Below, piece by piece: positions 35,699-46,575 of a DNA stretch of 64,000 nucleotides; the stretch's first letter is position 1, and each line of letters starts with the position of its first letter. The stretch lies in the NCBI RefSeq assembly GCF_020216065.1, contig NZ_JAIWNA010000003.1, positions 262,882 to 326,881 on the forward strand. Reading direction: 5' to 3'. Under the pieces are notes generated by a model, which had not been told where the DNA came from, did not search any database, and saw only the letters and a list, made by a program, of their open reading frames with translations. A program made the translations under genes and the position numbers. Source of the DNA: Nocardia rosealba. GTDB lineage: Bacteria > Actinomycetota > Actinomycetes > Mycobacteriales > Mycobacteriaceae.

Positions 35699-37531
35699 TC
35701 AGTGACTGCCGGAGATGGTGCGGACCGTGGCTTCCATCTGCGCGTACGCGCCGGCCGCGAGGCGTTGCAGCAGGGCGAGTTTGAGCTTCGGATGCACCTC
35801 GGTGAGCGAGTCGAACACCGCCGGGCTCAGTACCGCCACCCGGACCTGGGTTTCGGCGATCACCGCGTTGACGAACGGTTTGCCCACCAGCATCGGTATC
35901 TCGCCGAACGACATCCCCGCCGACAAGGTCACCAACCGGTGGATTCGCCCGTCGGTGCCGGGGAAGGTGAGCCGCACCCGTCCGTCGAGGATCAGATACA
36001 GCCCCGAGCGCTGGTCGCCGCGTTCGGCGATCGTCTCGCCCCTGGCGAAGGTTCGCTCGCTGAAATCGGCGGCCAGCCGGGCGCGGTCGTCGGGGTCGAG
36101 CTCGGCCAGCAGCGGGTGCTCGTCGAGGGTGATCGAGGTGGTCGAGTGTGTTCCCGGTGGACGGTGCCGCGCGAGCACGATGTCCTCGCACCATTCGGTG
36201 GCGGTGTCACGATCGATGAACACCCGCCCGCGCGGATCATCGGGCTGCAGACTCGACACGTCGTGGCCGAGCTTGGCATCGGGATCGACCAGCGCCACCC
36301 GCACCCCGGCCGGTACGAGCTCGGCTTGCAACGCGTCGAGCATTCCGCGTGCCACCACGCTCACCTCACCTACCCGGCGCAGGTCGATCGCCAGCGCGTC
36401 GAGCTCGCCCGAGGCGGCCTCGATGGCCCGGACCGCCCGTTCGGCGCCGGAGAACAGCAAATCGCCGTGCAGTTCGTAGACGCGGGCGCGGTCACCGTGC
36501 GCGGCGAGCACGGCGGCGTCGTCGGGGGAGCGGCGCATCCGGGAGGGCAGTTCCGACACCGAGTGCTCGGCGCGGATGGCGGTGCGCGCGGACCGGGTCA
36601 CGTGACAGAAGTGCAGTTCGAGCCGTCGTGACAGTTCCCGGCATGCCGCCACTCCGCGCACACTGTTGCCCTGGCCGTCCAGGCGCGGCGAGTACACCGA
36701 GATGCCGAGCTGCCCCGGCAGTACCGCGATGATCCCGCCGCCCACCCCACTCTTGGCGGGCAGCCCCACCGTGGTCACCCAGTCGCCCGCCGCGTTGTAC
36801 ATGCCACAGGTGGTCATCACACTCAGCACCCGTTCGGTCAGCGCCGTCGACAGCGCCCGCTCGTGGGTGGCCGGGTTCACGCCGTTGTCGGCCAGCGTCG
36901 CCGCCATCACCGCCAGGTCGGCACACGTCACCTCGATCGAGCACTGGCGGAAGTAGCGGTCGACGACGGCGTCGGGGTCCACGTCGATGATCCCCACCGA
37001 ACGCAGCATGTACCCGATCGCCCGGTTGCGGTATCCGGTGCGCGATTCCGACTGGTACACAGCGTCGTTCACCCCCAGCTCGCGTCCGGCGAAGCGCGAG
37101 TAGCAGTCCCGCACCCGTTCGAACTCGTCGGGACCGTGGATCAGCGAGGCGGCGGTGATCGCCCCGGAGTTGATCATCGGGTTGCTCGGGCGCTGGGTGT
37201 CTGGTTCGAGCGCGATCTCGTTGAACGGTTCGCCCGAGGGTTCCACGTCGATGTGGCGGGCGACTTCGTCGAGCCCTCGGTCGGCCAGGGCGAGCGCGTA
37301 GGTGAACGGCTTGGAGATCGACTGGATGGTGAATCCGACATCGGTGTCGCCGACCCGGTAGACCAGTCCGTCGGCGGTGGCGAGGCACAGCCCGAACGAG
37401 TCCGGTGCGACGGCGGCGAGTTCGGGGATGTAGTCGGCGGGCGCGCCGGAGGTGTCGTCTCGGCAGGCCGCGTACACCTCGTCGAGGATGCCCGCGACCA
37501 CCCCGGGATCGATCCTGTTCGGTTCGGCCAC
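35699..37531 (-). CDS. glsA: Glutaminase A fused to STAS and cyclic-nucleotide-binding-like domains
   Basis: 610 residues from GTG 37531. The serine-dependent glutaminase (~1-305) has the QSISKPF Ser-x-x-Lys pair (Ser71, Lys74), [11 protein letters not shown] and [11 protein letters not shown]; it converts glutamine to glutamate and ammonia. A STAS domain (~345-425) and a cyclic-nucleotide-binding fold (~469-570) follow. In the latter the phosphate cassette reads [16 protein letters not shown], with no Arg where cAMP binders have one, so nucleotide binding is doubtful. The start is set by homology to the [12 protein letters not shown] beginning and by TACAGT six bases upstream; GTG 37594 is the longer option. 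Confidence 0.9.
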   Translation of the reverse strand: MAEPNRIDPGVVAGILDEVYAACRDDTSGAPADYIPELAAVAPDSFGLCLATADGLVYRVGDTDVGFTIQSISKPFTYALALADRGLDEVARHIDVEPSGEPFNEIALEPDTQRPSNPMINSGAITAASLIHGPDEFERVRDCYSRFAGRELGVNDAVYQSESRTGYRNRAIGYMLRSVGIIDVDPDAVVDRYFRQCSIEVTCADLAVMAATLADNGVNPATHERALSTALTERVLSVMTTCGMYNAAGDWVTTVGLPAKSGVGGGIIAVLPGQLGISVYSPRLDGQGNSVRGVAACRELSRRLELHFCHVTRSARTAIRAEHSVSELPSRMRRSPDDAAVLAAHGDRARVYELHGDLLFSGAERAVRAIEAASGELDALAIDLRRVGEVSVVARGMLDALQAELVPAGVRVALVDPDAKLGHDVSSLQPDDPRGRVFIDRDTATEWCEDIVLARHRPPGTHSTTSITLDEHPLLAELDPDDRARLAADFSERTFARGETIAERGDQRSGLYLILDGRVRLTFPGTDGRIHRLVTLSAGMSFGEIPMLVGKPFVNAVIAETQVRVAVLSPAVFDSLTEVHPKLKLALLQRLAAGAYAQMEATVRTISGSH

Positions 37532-37537
37532 AGCGTC

Positions 37538-37543
37538 ACTGTA
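37538..37543 (-). promoter_or_regulatory. -10 box deciding the glsA start
   Basis: TACAGT on the minus strand ends six bases before GTG 37531, placing the transcription start at or next to the codon. This supports a leaderless mRNA and the shorter glutaminase form. Confidence 0.5.
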
Positions 37544-37747
37544 GGGGGCATTGACAACGGTTCCCGGGCGGACGCGCGGGGAGATTGTGCTCACACGTCG
37601 CGCCCGTCAGCCGGGGGTGCGCCCGCTGGTCGGCGGGCCGTCCCGGCTACCGTCGGACAGTGCGCGACACCGGTCGGGGGCTTTCGCCCGCGGCCCGGCC
37701 AAATACACTGGGCGGATCAATCGGAAGTCCGGAGGGAGCGAGTTCAG

Positions 37748-39643
37748 GTGGGAGTGCTGTCGCGGGTGGATTCACCCGAAGATCTGCGCCGGCTGAGCGT
37801 GCCGCAGCTGCGGGAACTGGCGGACGAGATCCGCGAGTTCCTCGTGGCGAAGGTCGCCGCCACCGGTGGTCATCTCGGTCCCAACCTCGGTGTGGTCGAG
37901 TTGACCATCGCCCTGCACCGGGTCTTCGATTCCCCGGCCGACCCGTTGATCTTCGACACCGGCCACCAGGCCTACGTGCACAAGATCCTCACCGGCCGCA
38001 AGGACCGCTTCGACACGCTGCGCATGCGCGACGGCCTGTCCGGCTACCCGAGCCGTGCCGAGAGCGAACACGACTGGGTGGAGTCCTCGCACGCCTCGGC
38101 CGCCCTGTCCTACGCCGACGGCCTGGCCAAGGCGTTCTCGCTCACCGACCAGAACCGCACCGTGGTCGCCGTCGTCGGTGACGGCGCGCTCACCGGCGGC
38201 ATGTGCTGGGAGGCGCTCAACAACATCGCCGGTGCCGACCGCCCGGTGGTGGTCGTCGTCAACGACAACGGCCGCTCCTATGCCCCGACCATCGGTGGCC
38301 TCGCCGACCGGCTCACCGCCCTGCGCACCCAGCCGGCCTACGAGCATGCCCTCGACACCGGGAAACGTCTGCTGAAAAGCATTCCGGCCGTGGGAGATTC
38401 GGCCTACTCGATGGTGCACGCGCTCAAGGCCGGGATCAAAGACGCCGTGAGCCCGCAGGAACTGTTCGGCGACCTCGGCATGAAGTACGTCGGCCCCGTC
38501 GACGGCCACGACCTGGTCGCGCTCGAGGCGGCCATGCGCCGCGCCAAGGACTTCGGCGGCCCCGTCGTGGTCCACGCGGTGACCCGCAAGGGCAACGGCT
38601 ACGAGCACGCCGAAAACCATGTCGCCGACCAGATGCACGCCTGCGACCCCATCGACCCGCTCACCGGCCGCCCCCTGGCGGGCAAGAAGGCCAAGGGCTG
38701 GACGGCGGTATTCTCCGAGGAGCTCATCGAGCACGCCGCGCGCCGCGACGACATCGTCGCCATCACCGCCGCCATGCCCGGCCCCACCGGTCTGGCCGCG
38801 TTCGGTGAACGCTTCCCCGAGCGCATGTTCGATGTCGGCATCGCCGAACAGCACGCGATGACTTCCGCCGCCGGCCTGGCACTCGGCGGCATGCACCCCG
38901 TGGTCGCCATCTACGCCACGTTCCTCAACCGCGCGTTCGATCAGCTGTTGATGGATGTGGCGCTGCTGAAACAGCCCGTCACCGTCGTCCTGGACCGCGC
39001 GGGCATCACCGGACCCGACGGCGCCAGCCACAACGGCATGTGGGACTTCTCGCTGCTCGGCATCATCCCCGGCATCCGCGTAGCCGCGCCCCGCGACGGC
39101 GCCACCCTGCGTGAGGAACTGGCCGAGGCGCTCGCCGTCACCGACGGCCCCACCGTGCTGCGTTTCCCGAAAGGCACTGTCGCCGAAGACATCACCGCCG
39201 TCGAACGCCTCGACGGCCTCGACATCCTCCGCCTGGCCGTGCCCGGCGCGGGCACGGTGCAGTCCCAGCACGGTGACGTCCTGCTCGTCGCCGTCGGCCC
39301 CTTCGCCGACACCGCCATGCAGGTCGCCGAACACCTTGCCCCGCAGGGCATCTCGGTGACCGTGGTCGACCCGCGCTGGGTCCTTCCGATCTCCGACACC
39401 CTGGTCAAACTCGCCGAGAACTACCGCCTGGTCGTCACACTCGAAGACGGCGGCCTGCACGGCGGCATCGGCTCCACCCTCTCCGCCCGCCTCCGCGCCG
39501 CGGGCCTCGACGTCCCCACCCGCGATCTCGGCGTCCCCCAGCAGTTCCTCGACCACGCCTCCCGCCCCGAGATCCTCGAAGACCTAGGCCTCACCCCCGA
39601 AGCCATCACCCAGCGCATCTCCGCCTGGCTCGGCGCCCACTAA
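37748..39643 (+). CDS. dxs: 1-deoxy-D-xylulose-5-phosphate synthase
   Basis: 631 residues, standard length. Seen: thiamine diphosphate and metal site [17 protein letters not shown], the [20 protein letters not shown] segment, [22 protein letters not shown], and [17 protein letters not shown]. It condenses pyruvate with glyceraldehyde 3-phosphate, the first step of the MEP isoprenoid pathway that feeds polyprenyl phosphate for wall synthesis. The GTG at 37748 has GGAGGG about ten bases upstream; the long open frame before it is antisense to glsA. Its stop interleaves with the convergent methyltransferase stop. Confidence 0.97.
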   Translation: MGVLSRVDSPEDLRRLSVPQLRELADEIREFLVAKVAATGGHLGPNLGVVELTIALHRVFDSPADPLIFDTGHQAYVHKILTGRKDRFDTLRMRDGLSGYPSRAESEHDWVESSHASAALSYADGLAKAFSLTDQNRTVVAVVGDGALTGGMCWEALNNIAGADRPVVVVVNDNGRSYAPTIGGLADRLTALRTQPAYEHALDTGKRLLKSIPAVGDSAYSMVHALKAGIKDAVSPQELFGDLGMKYVGPVDGHDLVALEAAMRRAKDFGGPVVVHAVTRKGNGYEHAENHVADQMHACDPIDPLTGRPLAGKKAKGWTAVFSEELIEHAARRDDIVAITAAMPGPTGLAAFGERFPERMFDVGIAEQHAMTSAAGLALGGMHPVVAIYATFLNRAFDQLLMDVALLKQPVTVVLDRAGITGPDGASHNGMWDFSLLGIIPGIRVAAPRDGATLREELAEALAVTDGPTVLRFPKGTVAEDITAVERLDGLDILRLAVPGAGTVQSQHGDVLLVAVGPFADTAMQVAEHLAPQGISVTVVDPRWVLPISDTLVKLAENYRLVVTLEDGGLHGGIGSTLSARLRAAGLDVPTRDLGVPQQFLDHASRPEILEDLGLTPEAITQRISAWLGAH

Positions 39644-40473
39644 CCTCTCCGCCTGGCGACGACCGCGAAGTTCAACGGAATTCGCGGCCGTCCGGGCGGC
39701 AATCCCCAACCCTGTTCGCAAGCAACGAGTTCCGGGAAGGCGGGCCAGTCCATATAGGGCAGCTCCCGCACCGCCTCGACAGCCAGCCCCGCGTCGAGCA
39801 GTGCTCCCACGACTTCGCCGAGATCGTGTCGCCATTCGTGATTGGTGGTGTGGGCGATCTGCCCGGCGGAGTCCTCGGTGTAAGTGCCCGAATCCGTGTA
39901 CGTCCTTGTCCCGCCCCCACCGAGGTAGTCGTCGGAGATCTCCCACGGCTGGAACCCCATCGCTCCGAGAATCGGATGATCGTCCCGGATCAAGAACACC
40001 CCATCAGGCTTCAGCAGATCGTGGATCGACCGCGCCCAAGCCGAGAGCTCCGGCAACCACACAATGGTTCCCGCACTCGTCACCACGGTGTCGAAGCGCC
40101 GGCCGACCAGCTCCGAAGCACACCGCGCATCCCCTTCGACCCAGGTGATGCCACACCCCGCGTCTCGCGCGATCCGCTCCGCATGCCGCAACGAATTCGG
40201 CGACAGATCGAGCCCGTGCACATCCACCGCACCGAGCCGCGCCCACGACAGGGTATCGATCCCGATATGACACTGCAGATGCAACAGCGACCGCCCCACG
40301 ATCCCGGACTCCGGCAGATGCGGCGCAAGCACAGCCAGGTCGTTGCGCACCACCGACGAGATCCGCCCCGAATCCGCGACATACGCATCCACGTCATACA
40401 TCCGCGACCGAACATGCACGTCGGCCCGCTCATCCCAATTCGCGCGATTGGCGGCGATAGCCTCTTCGAACAC
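39640..40473 (-). CDS. Class I SAM-dependent small-molecule methyltransferase
   Basis: 277 residues. After an N-terminal helix ([21 protein letters not shown]) comes SAM motif I in the variant form [20 protein letters not shown], then [22 protein letters not shown] and [17 protein letters not shown]. The C-terminal part has [19 protein letters not shown]. This resembles methyltransferases acting on small metabolites (Methyltransf_11/25). The GTG at 40473 has AGAGGA five bases upstream; the longer frame to 40602 lacks support. It stands convergent with dxs but has no obvious tie to it. Confidence 0.85.
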   Translation of the reverse strand: MFEEAIAANRANWDERADVHVRSRMYDVDAYVADSGRISSVVRNDLAVLAPHLPESGIVGRSLLHLQCHIGIDTLSWARLGAVDVHGLDLSPNSLRHAERIARDAGCGITWVEGDARCASELVGRRFDTVVTSAGTIVWLPELSAWARSIHDLLKPDGVFLIRDDHPILGAMGFQPWEISDDYLGGGGTRTYTDSGTYTEDSAGQIAHTTNHEWRHDLGEVVGALLDAGLAVEAVRELPYMDWPAFPELVACEQGWGLPPGRPRIPLNFAVVARRRG

Positions 40474-40728
40474 AACGATTCCTCTCGACAGCCGACACCC
40501 GACGCTAACGGCGAACAAGTCCCCCGTCGACCCGTTTTTCCCACAGTGCATTACGTTTGATCGAGAATTGAAATGACAATGCTCATGGAGCATTTGGCAC
40601 AAATTTGTTCACAATGTCGGATATCCGAAGCCACGGTTCCTGGAAGCTCTCGCGGCGTTCGTGGCAGCTTTGTGGACTATCCGTCCCCCGTGGCTCGGGC
40701 GCTTCACGGCTGCGTCCGACGAACTGAG

Positions 40729-41979
40729 CTACCCGAGTTTGGGGGTGAGGGCCTTGGTCAGCGCCGGGACGGCGAGGGTTCGTTGCCACGGTCGTGCCCC
40801 ACCCGCACGCAGGAACTCCTCGATCGCGGCGGAAAGCTCTTCGGGGGTGCCGACGTTCTTGTAGTCGGGGAGCCCGTCCCAGCACAGGCGACGCACCAGA
40901 TCGGGGGAGAGCAGGTTCTCTACCGGGATCGAATGCTCGGTGGAGAGTTCGCCCATGGCGTTGCGGGCGGTGGTGAGGCGGGCGGCGGCGATGGGGTCGC
41001 GGCGTTCCCAGCGGTTGACGGGGGGTGGGCCGTCGAAAGGGAGGGTAAGGGGTGGGAGTTGTTTGTCGGGGAGGGCGCGGGCTCGGTCCACGGCGGCGAG
41101 CCAGTCGCGGGAGTAGCGGCGTTGGCGGGGGCCGCCGAAGACGGGGAGGGTGCGCAGCTGGGCGATGGTGCGTGGGTCGTTGGTCGCGGCGGCGACGATG
41201 GCGGAGTCGGGGAGGATGCGGGAGGGGGCGACGTCGCGGGCGCGAGCCAGTTCGTCGCGGGTGGTCCACAGTTCGCGGACGACGGCGAGCTGGCGGGGGC
41301 GGCGCAGGGTGTGGATGCCGGAGGTACGGCGCCAGCGGTCGGCCTTGGGGGCGGGCGGGTCCATGGTGCGGACGTGTTCGAATTCTTCTGCGGCCCAGTC
41401 CATTTTGCCCTGGGTGGCGAGGTCGTCGGCGACGGTGTCGCGCAGTTCGAGGAGGAGTTCGACGTCCAGTGCGGCGTAGTTGAGCCACTCGTCGGGCAGG
41501 GGGCGGGTGGACCAGTCGGCGGCTCCGTGGCCTTTGCGCAGGGAACGCCCGAGCAGGTTCTCCACCATGGCGGCCAGACCGACGCGCTCGTAGCCGGCGA
41601 GGCGGCCGCCGAGTTCGGTGTCGAAGAGGCGGGCGGGACGCAGGCCGAGTTCGGCGAGGCCGGGGAGGTCCTGGTCGGCGGAGTGCAGCACCCATTCGAG
41701 GTCGTTGATCGCCTCGGCCAGCGGGGTGAGCGCGTCGGTGACGGGGATCGGGTCGATCAGGAAGGTGCCCGCGCCGTCGCGGCGCAGCTGGATCAGGTAG
41801 GCGCGTGCGGAGTAGCGGAAACCGGACGCGCGTTCGGCGTCGACGGCGAGCGGGCCGGTGCCCGCGGCGATGGATTTGGCGGCCGCGGCGACCTCGTCGG
41901 GGGAGGCCAGCACGGGTGGAACCCCCTCGGCGGGGGCGAGCAGGGGCTCTGCTGCGGTTGGTTCCTCGGCGACCGACAT
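40729..41979 (-). CDS. RNase D-like 3'-5' exonuclease with HRDC domain
   Basis: 416 residues. The DEDDy exonuclease domain (~30-215) shows LAVDAERASG (Asp-x-Glu), HSADQDLPGLAELGL, LFDTELGGRLAG and WLNYAALDVELLLEL. A HRDC domain (~230-310, RPRQLAVVRELWTTRDELARARDVAPSRIL) and a C-terminal domain follow. It should trim the 3' ends of tRNA and other structured RNA. It starts 22 bases after the DUF3000 stop, so the two are co-transcribed (Rv2681-Rv2680 in M. tuberculosis). Confidence 0.92.
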   Translation of the reverse strand: MSVAEEPTAAEPLLAPAEGVPPVLASPDEVAAAAKSIAAGTGPLAVDAERASGFRYSARAYLIQLRRDGAGTFLIDPIPVTDALTPLAEAINDLEWVLHSADQDLPGLAELGLRPARLFDTELGGRLAGYERVGLAAMVENLLGRSLRKGHGAADWSTRPLPDEWLNYAALDVELLLELRDTVADDLATQGKMDWAAEEFEHVRTMDPPAPKADRWRRTSGIHTLRRPRQLAVVRELWTTRDELARARDVAPSRILPDSAIVAAATNDPRTIAQLRTLPVFGGPRQRRYSRDWLAAVDRARALPDKQLPPLTLPFDGPPPVNRWERRDPIAAARLTTARNAMGELSTEHSIPVENLLSPDLVRRLCWDGLPDYKNVGTPEELSAAIEEFLRAGGARPWQRTLAVPALTKALTPKLG

Positions 41980-42001
41980 AAACGTGAACTCTACGTGGCG
42001 A

Positions 42002-42640
42002 TCACGGTCTGTCGGTGTGGGTATAGGAGTCCGGCCGTAAATGCGTGATTCCGGCGGGGGGTAATCCGGCGGCGAAGGCGAGCACCTCGCAGAACGCCTC
42101 CACGTGACGGCGCATCTCGGTGTTCATCGCCGTCCACGACGCGCGTAGCTCCAGTTGGTGGGCGCGTGGTGGGCCGGCGATGTCGCCGTACCGCACCGAA
42201 CTGGTGGCGGTGACGGTGCCGCCGAGCGCGGTGAACTGTTCGCCACGCGACTCGAGGGAGTCGACCAGCCAGCTCCACGCGACCTCCGGGAGCAGCGGGT
42301 CGGCGGCGAGGGCGGCGTCGATGTCGGCCTGGATGTAGGCGACCAGCCGGAACACGCCGTGCCATGCCTCGTCCCCGTCGGGGTCGTGGAGCAGGATCAG
42401 CCTGCCGAAGGCGTCGCCCTCGGAGTCGGTCGGCACGACCGGGCTGTCGGGGTGCACGACCTCCGCCCCGAGCGCATAGGAGAACGGCGCCAACCGCTGT
42501 GGGGGGCGGATAGGCGCCAGCTCGATTCGAGGGTGCACGGTTGCGGTGCCCATCGCATCGACCGCCGCCCGGAAAGAAGCAGGCTCGCGGGGCGTTCCCC
42601 CGGTCGGTGCGGCGCCGTCGCGGATGTCGAGCGGTGTCAC
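42002..42640 (-). CDS. DUF3000 protein
   Basis: 212 residues with EPASFRAAVDAMGTATVHPRIEL, LAPFSYALGAEV, GRLILLHDPDGDEAWHGVFRLVAYIQADID and SWTAMNTEMRRHVEAFCEVL, the DUF3000 pattern. It is soluble and conserved across actinobacteria beside the RNase D gene, with no known function; co-transcription suggests an RNA-related role. The GTG at 42640 is preceded by TACGGT at seven bases. Confidence 0.9.
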   Translation of the reverse strand: MTPLDIRDGAAPTGGTPREPASFRAAVDAMGTATVHPRIELAPIRPPQRLAPFSYALGAEVVHPDSPVVPTDSEGDAFGRLILLHDPDGDEAWHGVFRLVAYIQADIDAALAADPLLPEVAWSWLVDSLESRGEQFTALGGTVTATSSVRYGDIAGPPRAHQLELRASWTAMNTEMRRHVEAFCEVLAFAAGLPPAGITHLRPDSYTHTDRP

Positions 42641-43003
42641 GAGGGCAACCGTAGACGGTGGGCGTGCGGGGCGCGCGGAGGCGCGCCGCCTACGGCGGGC
42701 CGGTCAGGGGTGCGTTGCGTAGGGTGCATTCTCGAGCGCTTCGTGATGCGCGATGTGCGATGAGACGGGCGGTCGGTCGTATCGCGCTCGTCCGATCGAA
42801 CGTTCCTCGTCGGAATGGCACCTCACCCCCTTCATCGGCGCGAGGCCGTCCGACACGTTGCCGCGTAGGAGCAGGTCGAAATCCGGTCGACGTGGTGGGG
42901 GAGCGTCGCCGGCTCGCAGCCGGGGACGGGTGAGCCAGAGGCCGCGCGACTCTACCCCCATGTGGGGGCGGAGTCGCCCACCTCGCCGCCTAGGATCATC
43001 GTG
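42641..43003. other. 363-base divergent region between DUF3000 and hemE
   Basis: Holds -10 boxes for both neighbours, TACGGT for DUF3000 (42648-42653, minus) and TAGGAT for hemE (42991-42996, plus), each about seven bases from a start codon. A 7-bp hairpin GGCGCGC/GCGCGCC lies at 42670-42687. M. tuberculosis has an enoyl-CoA hydratase gene (echA15) at this place as I recall; nothing resembling it remains here. Confidence 0.5.
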
Positions 43004-44059
43004 GTGAGCACCTACACCCGCCGCCGGTTGACCGATGCCCCCTTCCTGGCCGCCGCCACCGGCGCGACGCCGAGCAGGCGACCGGTCTGGTTCATGCGTC
43101 AGGCAGGCCGTTCGCTGCCCGAGTACCGAGAGCTGCGCAAGGGCATCGGCATGCTCGAGTCGTGCTTCGACCCGGAGTTGGTGTGTGAGATCACCATGCA
43201 GCCGATCCGCCGCCACGGTGTGGACGCCGCAATCCTGTTCTCCGACATCGTCGTTCCGCTCAAGGCGGCGGGCATCGACCTCGACATCGTGCCCGGCGTC
43301 GGCCCCGTGATCGCCTCCCCGGTGCGCACCGAGGCCGATGTGCGAGCCCTGCCGAGGTTGCGTCCGGAAGAGGTCGGCGCGGTCACCTCGGGCGTGCGAC
43401 TGCTCACCGATGCGCTCGGTGACACACCGCTCATCGGTTTCGCCGGTGCCCCGTTCACGCTGGCCTCGTATCTGGTGGAGGGTGGGCCGAGCAAGCAGCA
43501 CGAGCGCACCAAGGCGATGATGCACGCCGACCCGAAGACCTGGCACGCGCTGCTCGGCACCCTCACCGACATCACCATCGCCTTCCTGCAGGCCCAGCTC
43601 GCCGCCGGTGTCGATGCGGTGCAGCTGTTCGATTCCTGGGCGGGCGCGCTGTCGCTGGCCGACTACCGCGAGTTCGTGCTGCCGCACTCGGAACGCGTGT
43701 TCGCCGAGATCGCCGACGCGGGCGTGCCGCGCATCCACTTCGGTGTGGGCACCGGTGAGCTGCTCGGCGCGATGGGTGAGGCCGGTGCCGATGTGGTCGG
43801 CGTCGACTGGCGGGTGCCGCTCACCGACGCGGTGCGCCGGGTCGGTGCGGGCAAGGGCCTGCAGGGCAACCTGGACCCGGCCATCCTGTTCGCCGGATTC
43901 GACGCGGTCGAGGCGGAAGCGCGGCGCATCGTCGCGGAGGCCGACGAGGCGATCACGCTCGGCGCGACCGGTCATATCTTCAACCTCGGTCATGGGGTGC
44001 TGCCGGACACCGATCCCGGCGTGCTGACCGCGTTGGTCGAACTCGTGCATTCGCTCTGA
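43004..44059 (+). CDS. hemE: Uroporphyrinogen III decarboxylase
   Basis: 351 residues. The signatures [55 protein letters not shown] and [16 protein letters not shown] are all present, so the active site looks intact. It removes four carboxyl groups from uroporphyrinogen III to give coproporphyrinogen III. The GTG at 43004 (or 43001) follows TAGGAT by seven (or four) bases, so the mRNA is likely leaderless. The product feeds CgoX, coded 205 bases downstream. Confidence 0.96.
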   Translation: MSTYTRRRLTDAPFLAAATGATPSRRPVWFMRQAGRSLPEYRELRKGIGMLESCFDPELVCEITMQPIRRHGVDAAILFSDIVVPLKAAGIDLDIVPGVGPVIASPVRTEADVRALPRLRPEEVGAVTSGVRLLTDALGDTPLIGFAGAPFTLASYLVEGGPSKQHERTKAMMHADPKTWHALLGTLTDITIAFLQAQLAAGVDAVQLFDSWAGALSLADYREFVLPHSERVFAEIADAGVPRIHFGVGTGELLGAMGEAGADVVGVDWRVPLTDAVRRVGAGKGLQGNLDPAILFAGFDAVEAEARRIVAEADEAITLGATGHIFNLGHGVLPDTDPGVLTALVELVHSL

Positions 44060-44264
44060 GGCATCCAGCGGAGGCGGGCGCGGGCGTCCGGAAGGCGTTG
44101 GACGGCGTGGCCGACGCGCTCGATGGTCGTCGATCGCTCGGTGCGTGGCGCCGGGTGAGCGCCGCCAGGCCGGCCAAAGGTTACGAGCCGCGCTCGACGT
44201 GACGCTGCTGACACGGCGCGGGTGCGTCTCGTCGGCGCACCGCCCTCACGGCTACGGTCGGAGG

Positions 44265-45614
44265 ATGCGGATCGCGGTTGTCGGGGGCGGAGTCAGCGGG
44301 CTCGTCGCGGCGTACCGGTTGCGGCAGCGACTCGGTGCGAGCGTCGATATCGTCGTGCTCGAGCAGCGGGGGCGGGTCGGTGGGGTGCTGCACACCGGTG
44401 AATTGGCCGGGGAGCCACTGGATCTCGGTGCTGAGGCGTTCGTCGGGCGCAGGCCCGAGGTGATCGAGTTGATGGGTGAGCTCGGTCTGGACGATCAACT
44501 GGTGCGGCCAGCCGGAAAGCGGCCCTTGGTGTGGGCAGGGGGGAGCGCGCATCCGCTGCCGGGGCGGACGTTGATGGGCATCCCGTCGGATGCCGAATCG
44601 CTGCGCGGACTCGTCGACGACGACACCCTGCACCAGGTGGCGACCGAGCCCGACCGGCCTATGCGGTGGGAACCCGGCTCGGATGTGGACGTGCAGTCGC
44701 TGGTGGCCGAACGGTTCGGTCGACAGGTCGTCGAACGCAGTGTCGATCCGCTGCTCGGCGGGGTGTACGCGGGGATCAGCGCGTCGATCGGTGTCCGTGC
44801 GGCGCTACCGACCCTCGCCGCCGCCCTCGATCAGGGCGCCCCGAATCTCACCGACGCAGTGCGGAAGGCGATGCCCGCACCCAGCTCCGCACCTGTTTTC
44901 GGCGGGCTCCGCGACGGGTACGGCGCCCTGCTCGCGGCACTCATCGAGGCATCACGGGCCCGCCTGGTGACCGACCTGCCCGCGACACGGCTGGCTCGCT
45001 CCCCGCAGGGCTGGGTTGTCGATCCCCTCGGCGCCGTCGATGCGGTCGTCCTCGCGACGCCCGCCCCCGTCACCGCGCGCCTGCTGCACTACGTCGCGCC
45101 CGATGCCGCCGCCCTGGCCGACGGCATCGAACTGTCGTCCTCGGCGCTCGTCGCGATGGCGCTACCGAAAGACACGGCGCTGCCGGACAATTCGGGCATC
45201 CTCGTCGCCACCGGAGAACCGTTGCGCGCCAAGGCGTTCACGCTGTCGAGCCGCAAATGGCCGCACCTGGCCGCCCGCGATGTCGCACTCGTCCGAGCCT
45301 CGTTCGGCCGCTTCGGCGACGAAAAACCTCTCACCTGGACCGACGACGAACTCATCGCCGCCGCCGTCGAGGACCTGAGCACCGTCACCGGCACCACGAT
45401 CACCCCGCACGCCGCCGTCGTCCAACGCTGGCCCGGTGGCCTACCCCAGTACGCCCCCGGCCATTCCGAACGGATCGCCGCCCTCGAAGCCGCGACCGAC
45501 CCGCTCGAAGGTCTCGCCCTCGCGGGCGCCTACCTACACGGCGTCGGAGTCCCGGCTTGCGTCGCCACCGGCACTGCCGCCGCACAGCGCATCGCGCACA
45601 GCATTGGTCACTGA
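44265..45614 (+). CDS. cgoX: Coproporphyrinogen III oxidase, HemY/HemG type
   Basis: 449 residues of the FAD-dependent protoporphyrinogen-oxidase family. The dinucleotide loop IAVVGGGVSGLVAAYRL is at the N-terminus, followed by GRVGGVLHTGELAGEPLDLGAEAFVGRRPE, and the C-terminal FAD motif GLALAGAYLHGVGVPACVATG. In actinobacteria, where hemQ is present (46576), this enzyme makes coproporphyrin III rather than protoporphyrin IX. The ATG at 44265 lies directly after GGAGG, too close for a ribosome binding site, but TACGGT six bases ahead fits a leaderless start. Confidence 0.93.
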   Translation: MRIAVVGGGVSGLVAAYRLRQRLGASVDIVVLEQRGRVGGVLHTGELAGEPLDLGAEAFVGRRPEVIELMGELGLDDQLVRPAGKRPLVWAGGSAHPLPGRTLMGIPSDAESLRGLVDDDTLHQVATEPDRPMRWEPGSDVDVQSLVAERFGRQVVERSVDPLLGGVYAGISASIGVRAALPTLAAALDQGAPNLTDAVRKAMPAPSSAPVFGGLRDGYGALLAALIEASRARLVTDLPATRLARSPQGWVVDPLGAVDAVVLATPAPVTARLLHYVAPDAAALADGIELSSSALVAMALPKDTALPDNSGILVATGEPLRAKAFTLSSRKWPHLAARDVALVRASFGRFGDEKPLTWTDDELIAAAVEDLSTVTGTTITPHAAVVQRWPGGLPQYAPGHSERIAALEAATDPLEGLALAGAYLHGVGVPACVATGTAAAQRIAHSIGH

Positions 45615-45795
45615 GATCGCCGGACATCGCAGTTGGCGAGGTACCGCGTTGCCCGCGCCGAAGCTGTTCACCCGAACGGAGTTGTGGGCGTCGACGAGCG
45701 AATCAAGATCACCACGCTCTGGTGGCGTTCGCTTCTCGGCCGATGCCGCCGCCAGAGCGTGGTGAGCAACCGTCCAAGTCCGGAAACGTGCGGAA

Positions 45796-46146
45796 CTAGT
45801 GGTGCTGGGCGATGTTGATGACGTTTCCGTCGGGTGCGCGGACGAAGAATCGGGTGATTCCCCATGGTTCGGTAGTCAGTGGGTGGACGATCTCGAATCC
45901 TCGTCGCTGCGCCTCGGCCAGCGCGGCCTCGACATCGTCGACTTTGATCGTCACGACCGGGTTCTCCGGTGCGCTCGCGTCCCGCGTGACGACCTGCAGG
46001 TGCGCCCCCGTCTCGGGTGAGGTGAATCGCGCCACCCAGCCGAGGTTGAACTCCTCGTGGCTGAGGCCGAGATAGTCGGCGTAGAAGCTTCTGGCGGCGT
46101 CGATATCGGCGACGGCGAGATCGGCGACCACACTGATGACGCGCAT
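45796..46146 (-). CDS. Single-domain VOC (glyoxalase-fold) protein
   Basis: 116 residues forming one VOC module: ISVVADLAVADIDAARSFYADYLGL at the start, LQVVTRDASAPENPVVTIKVDDVEAALAEAQRRGFEIVHPL, and FFVRAPDGNVINIAQHH at the end. Ligand or reaction unknown. The ATG at 46146 has AGGAGG five bases upstream. The 181 bases between it and cgoX hold no recognisable gene. Confidence 0.88.
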   Translation of the reverse strand: MRVISVVADLAVADIDAARSFYADYLGLSHEEFNLGWVARFTSPETGAHLQVVTRDASAPENPVVTIKVDDVEAALAEAQRRGFEIVHPLTTEPWGITRFFVRAPDGNVINIAQHH

Positions 46147-46385
46147 GGATCCTCCTGTGCAGAGTTTGTCGGTGACAGCGCGACCGTACGCGGCCCGAAG
46201 ACTCCGGTCGATGTCAACGCGAACCGCGTCTGCCCAGCTCCACGACTGACATGACGCGAACAAGCGCCGAAGCCGAGCCGGGCTGGAGTGCGCAGCCGAC
46301 GAAGGCGCAGCCCCAACGCTTCGCGCATGCCGATCGCGGCGTGTCATCCACCATCGGCGATAGCGTTCCTGCATGATCGCCCGCT

Positions 46386-46532
46386 GTGACCTCCGCTGAG
46401 CAGCCGACCTTGATCCTCGACCCCGACCTCGGACCCGTCGAACTCCACGCGGGGGAGGCGACCACCGTGACGGCCGTCTTCCGCGCCGACGAATCCTCGC
46501 CGTGGCGTGCGGTCGAGCACCACCTGGACTGA
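46386..46532 (+). CDS. Possible small protein upstream of hemQ
   Basis: A 48-codon frame starting GTG and ending 43 bases before hemQ. It reads [21 protein letters not shown] at the start and ends [12 protein letters not shown]. The composition is protein-like, but there is no clear ribosome binding site and no family is recognised. It could be a real small gene, a decayed remnant or chance. Confidence 0.3.
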   Translation: MTSAEQPTLILDPDLGPVELHAGEATTVTAVFRADESSPWRAVEHHLD

Positions 46533-46575
46533 TCCCGGGCGCCGCGCGAAATCGGCGCAGTGGCACCATGGATTC

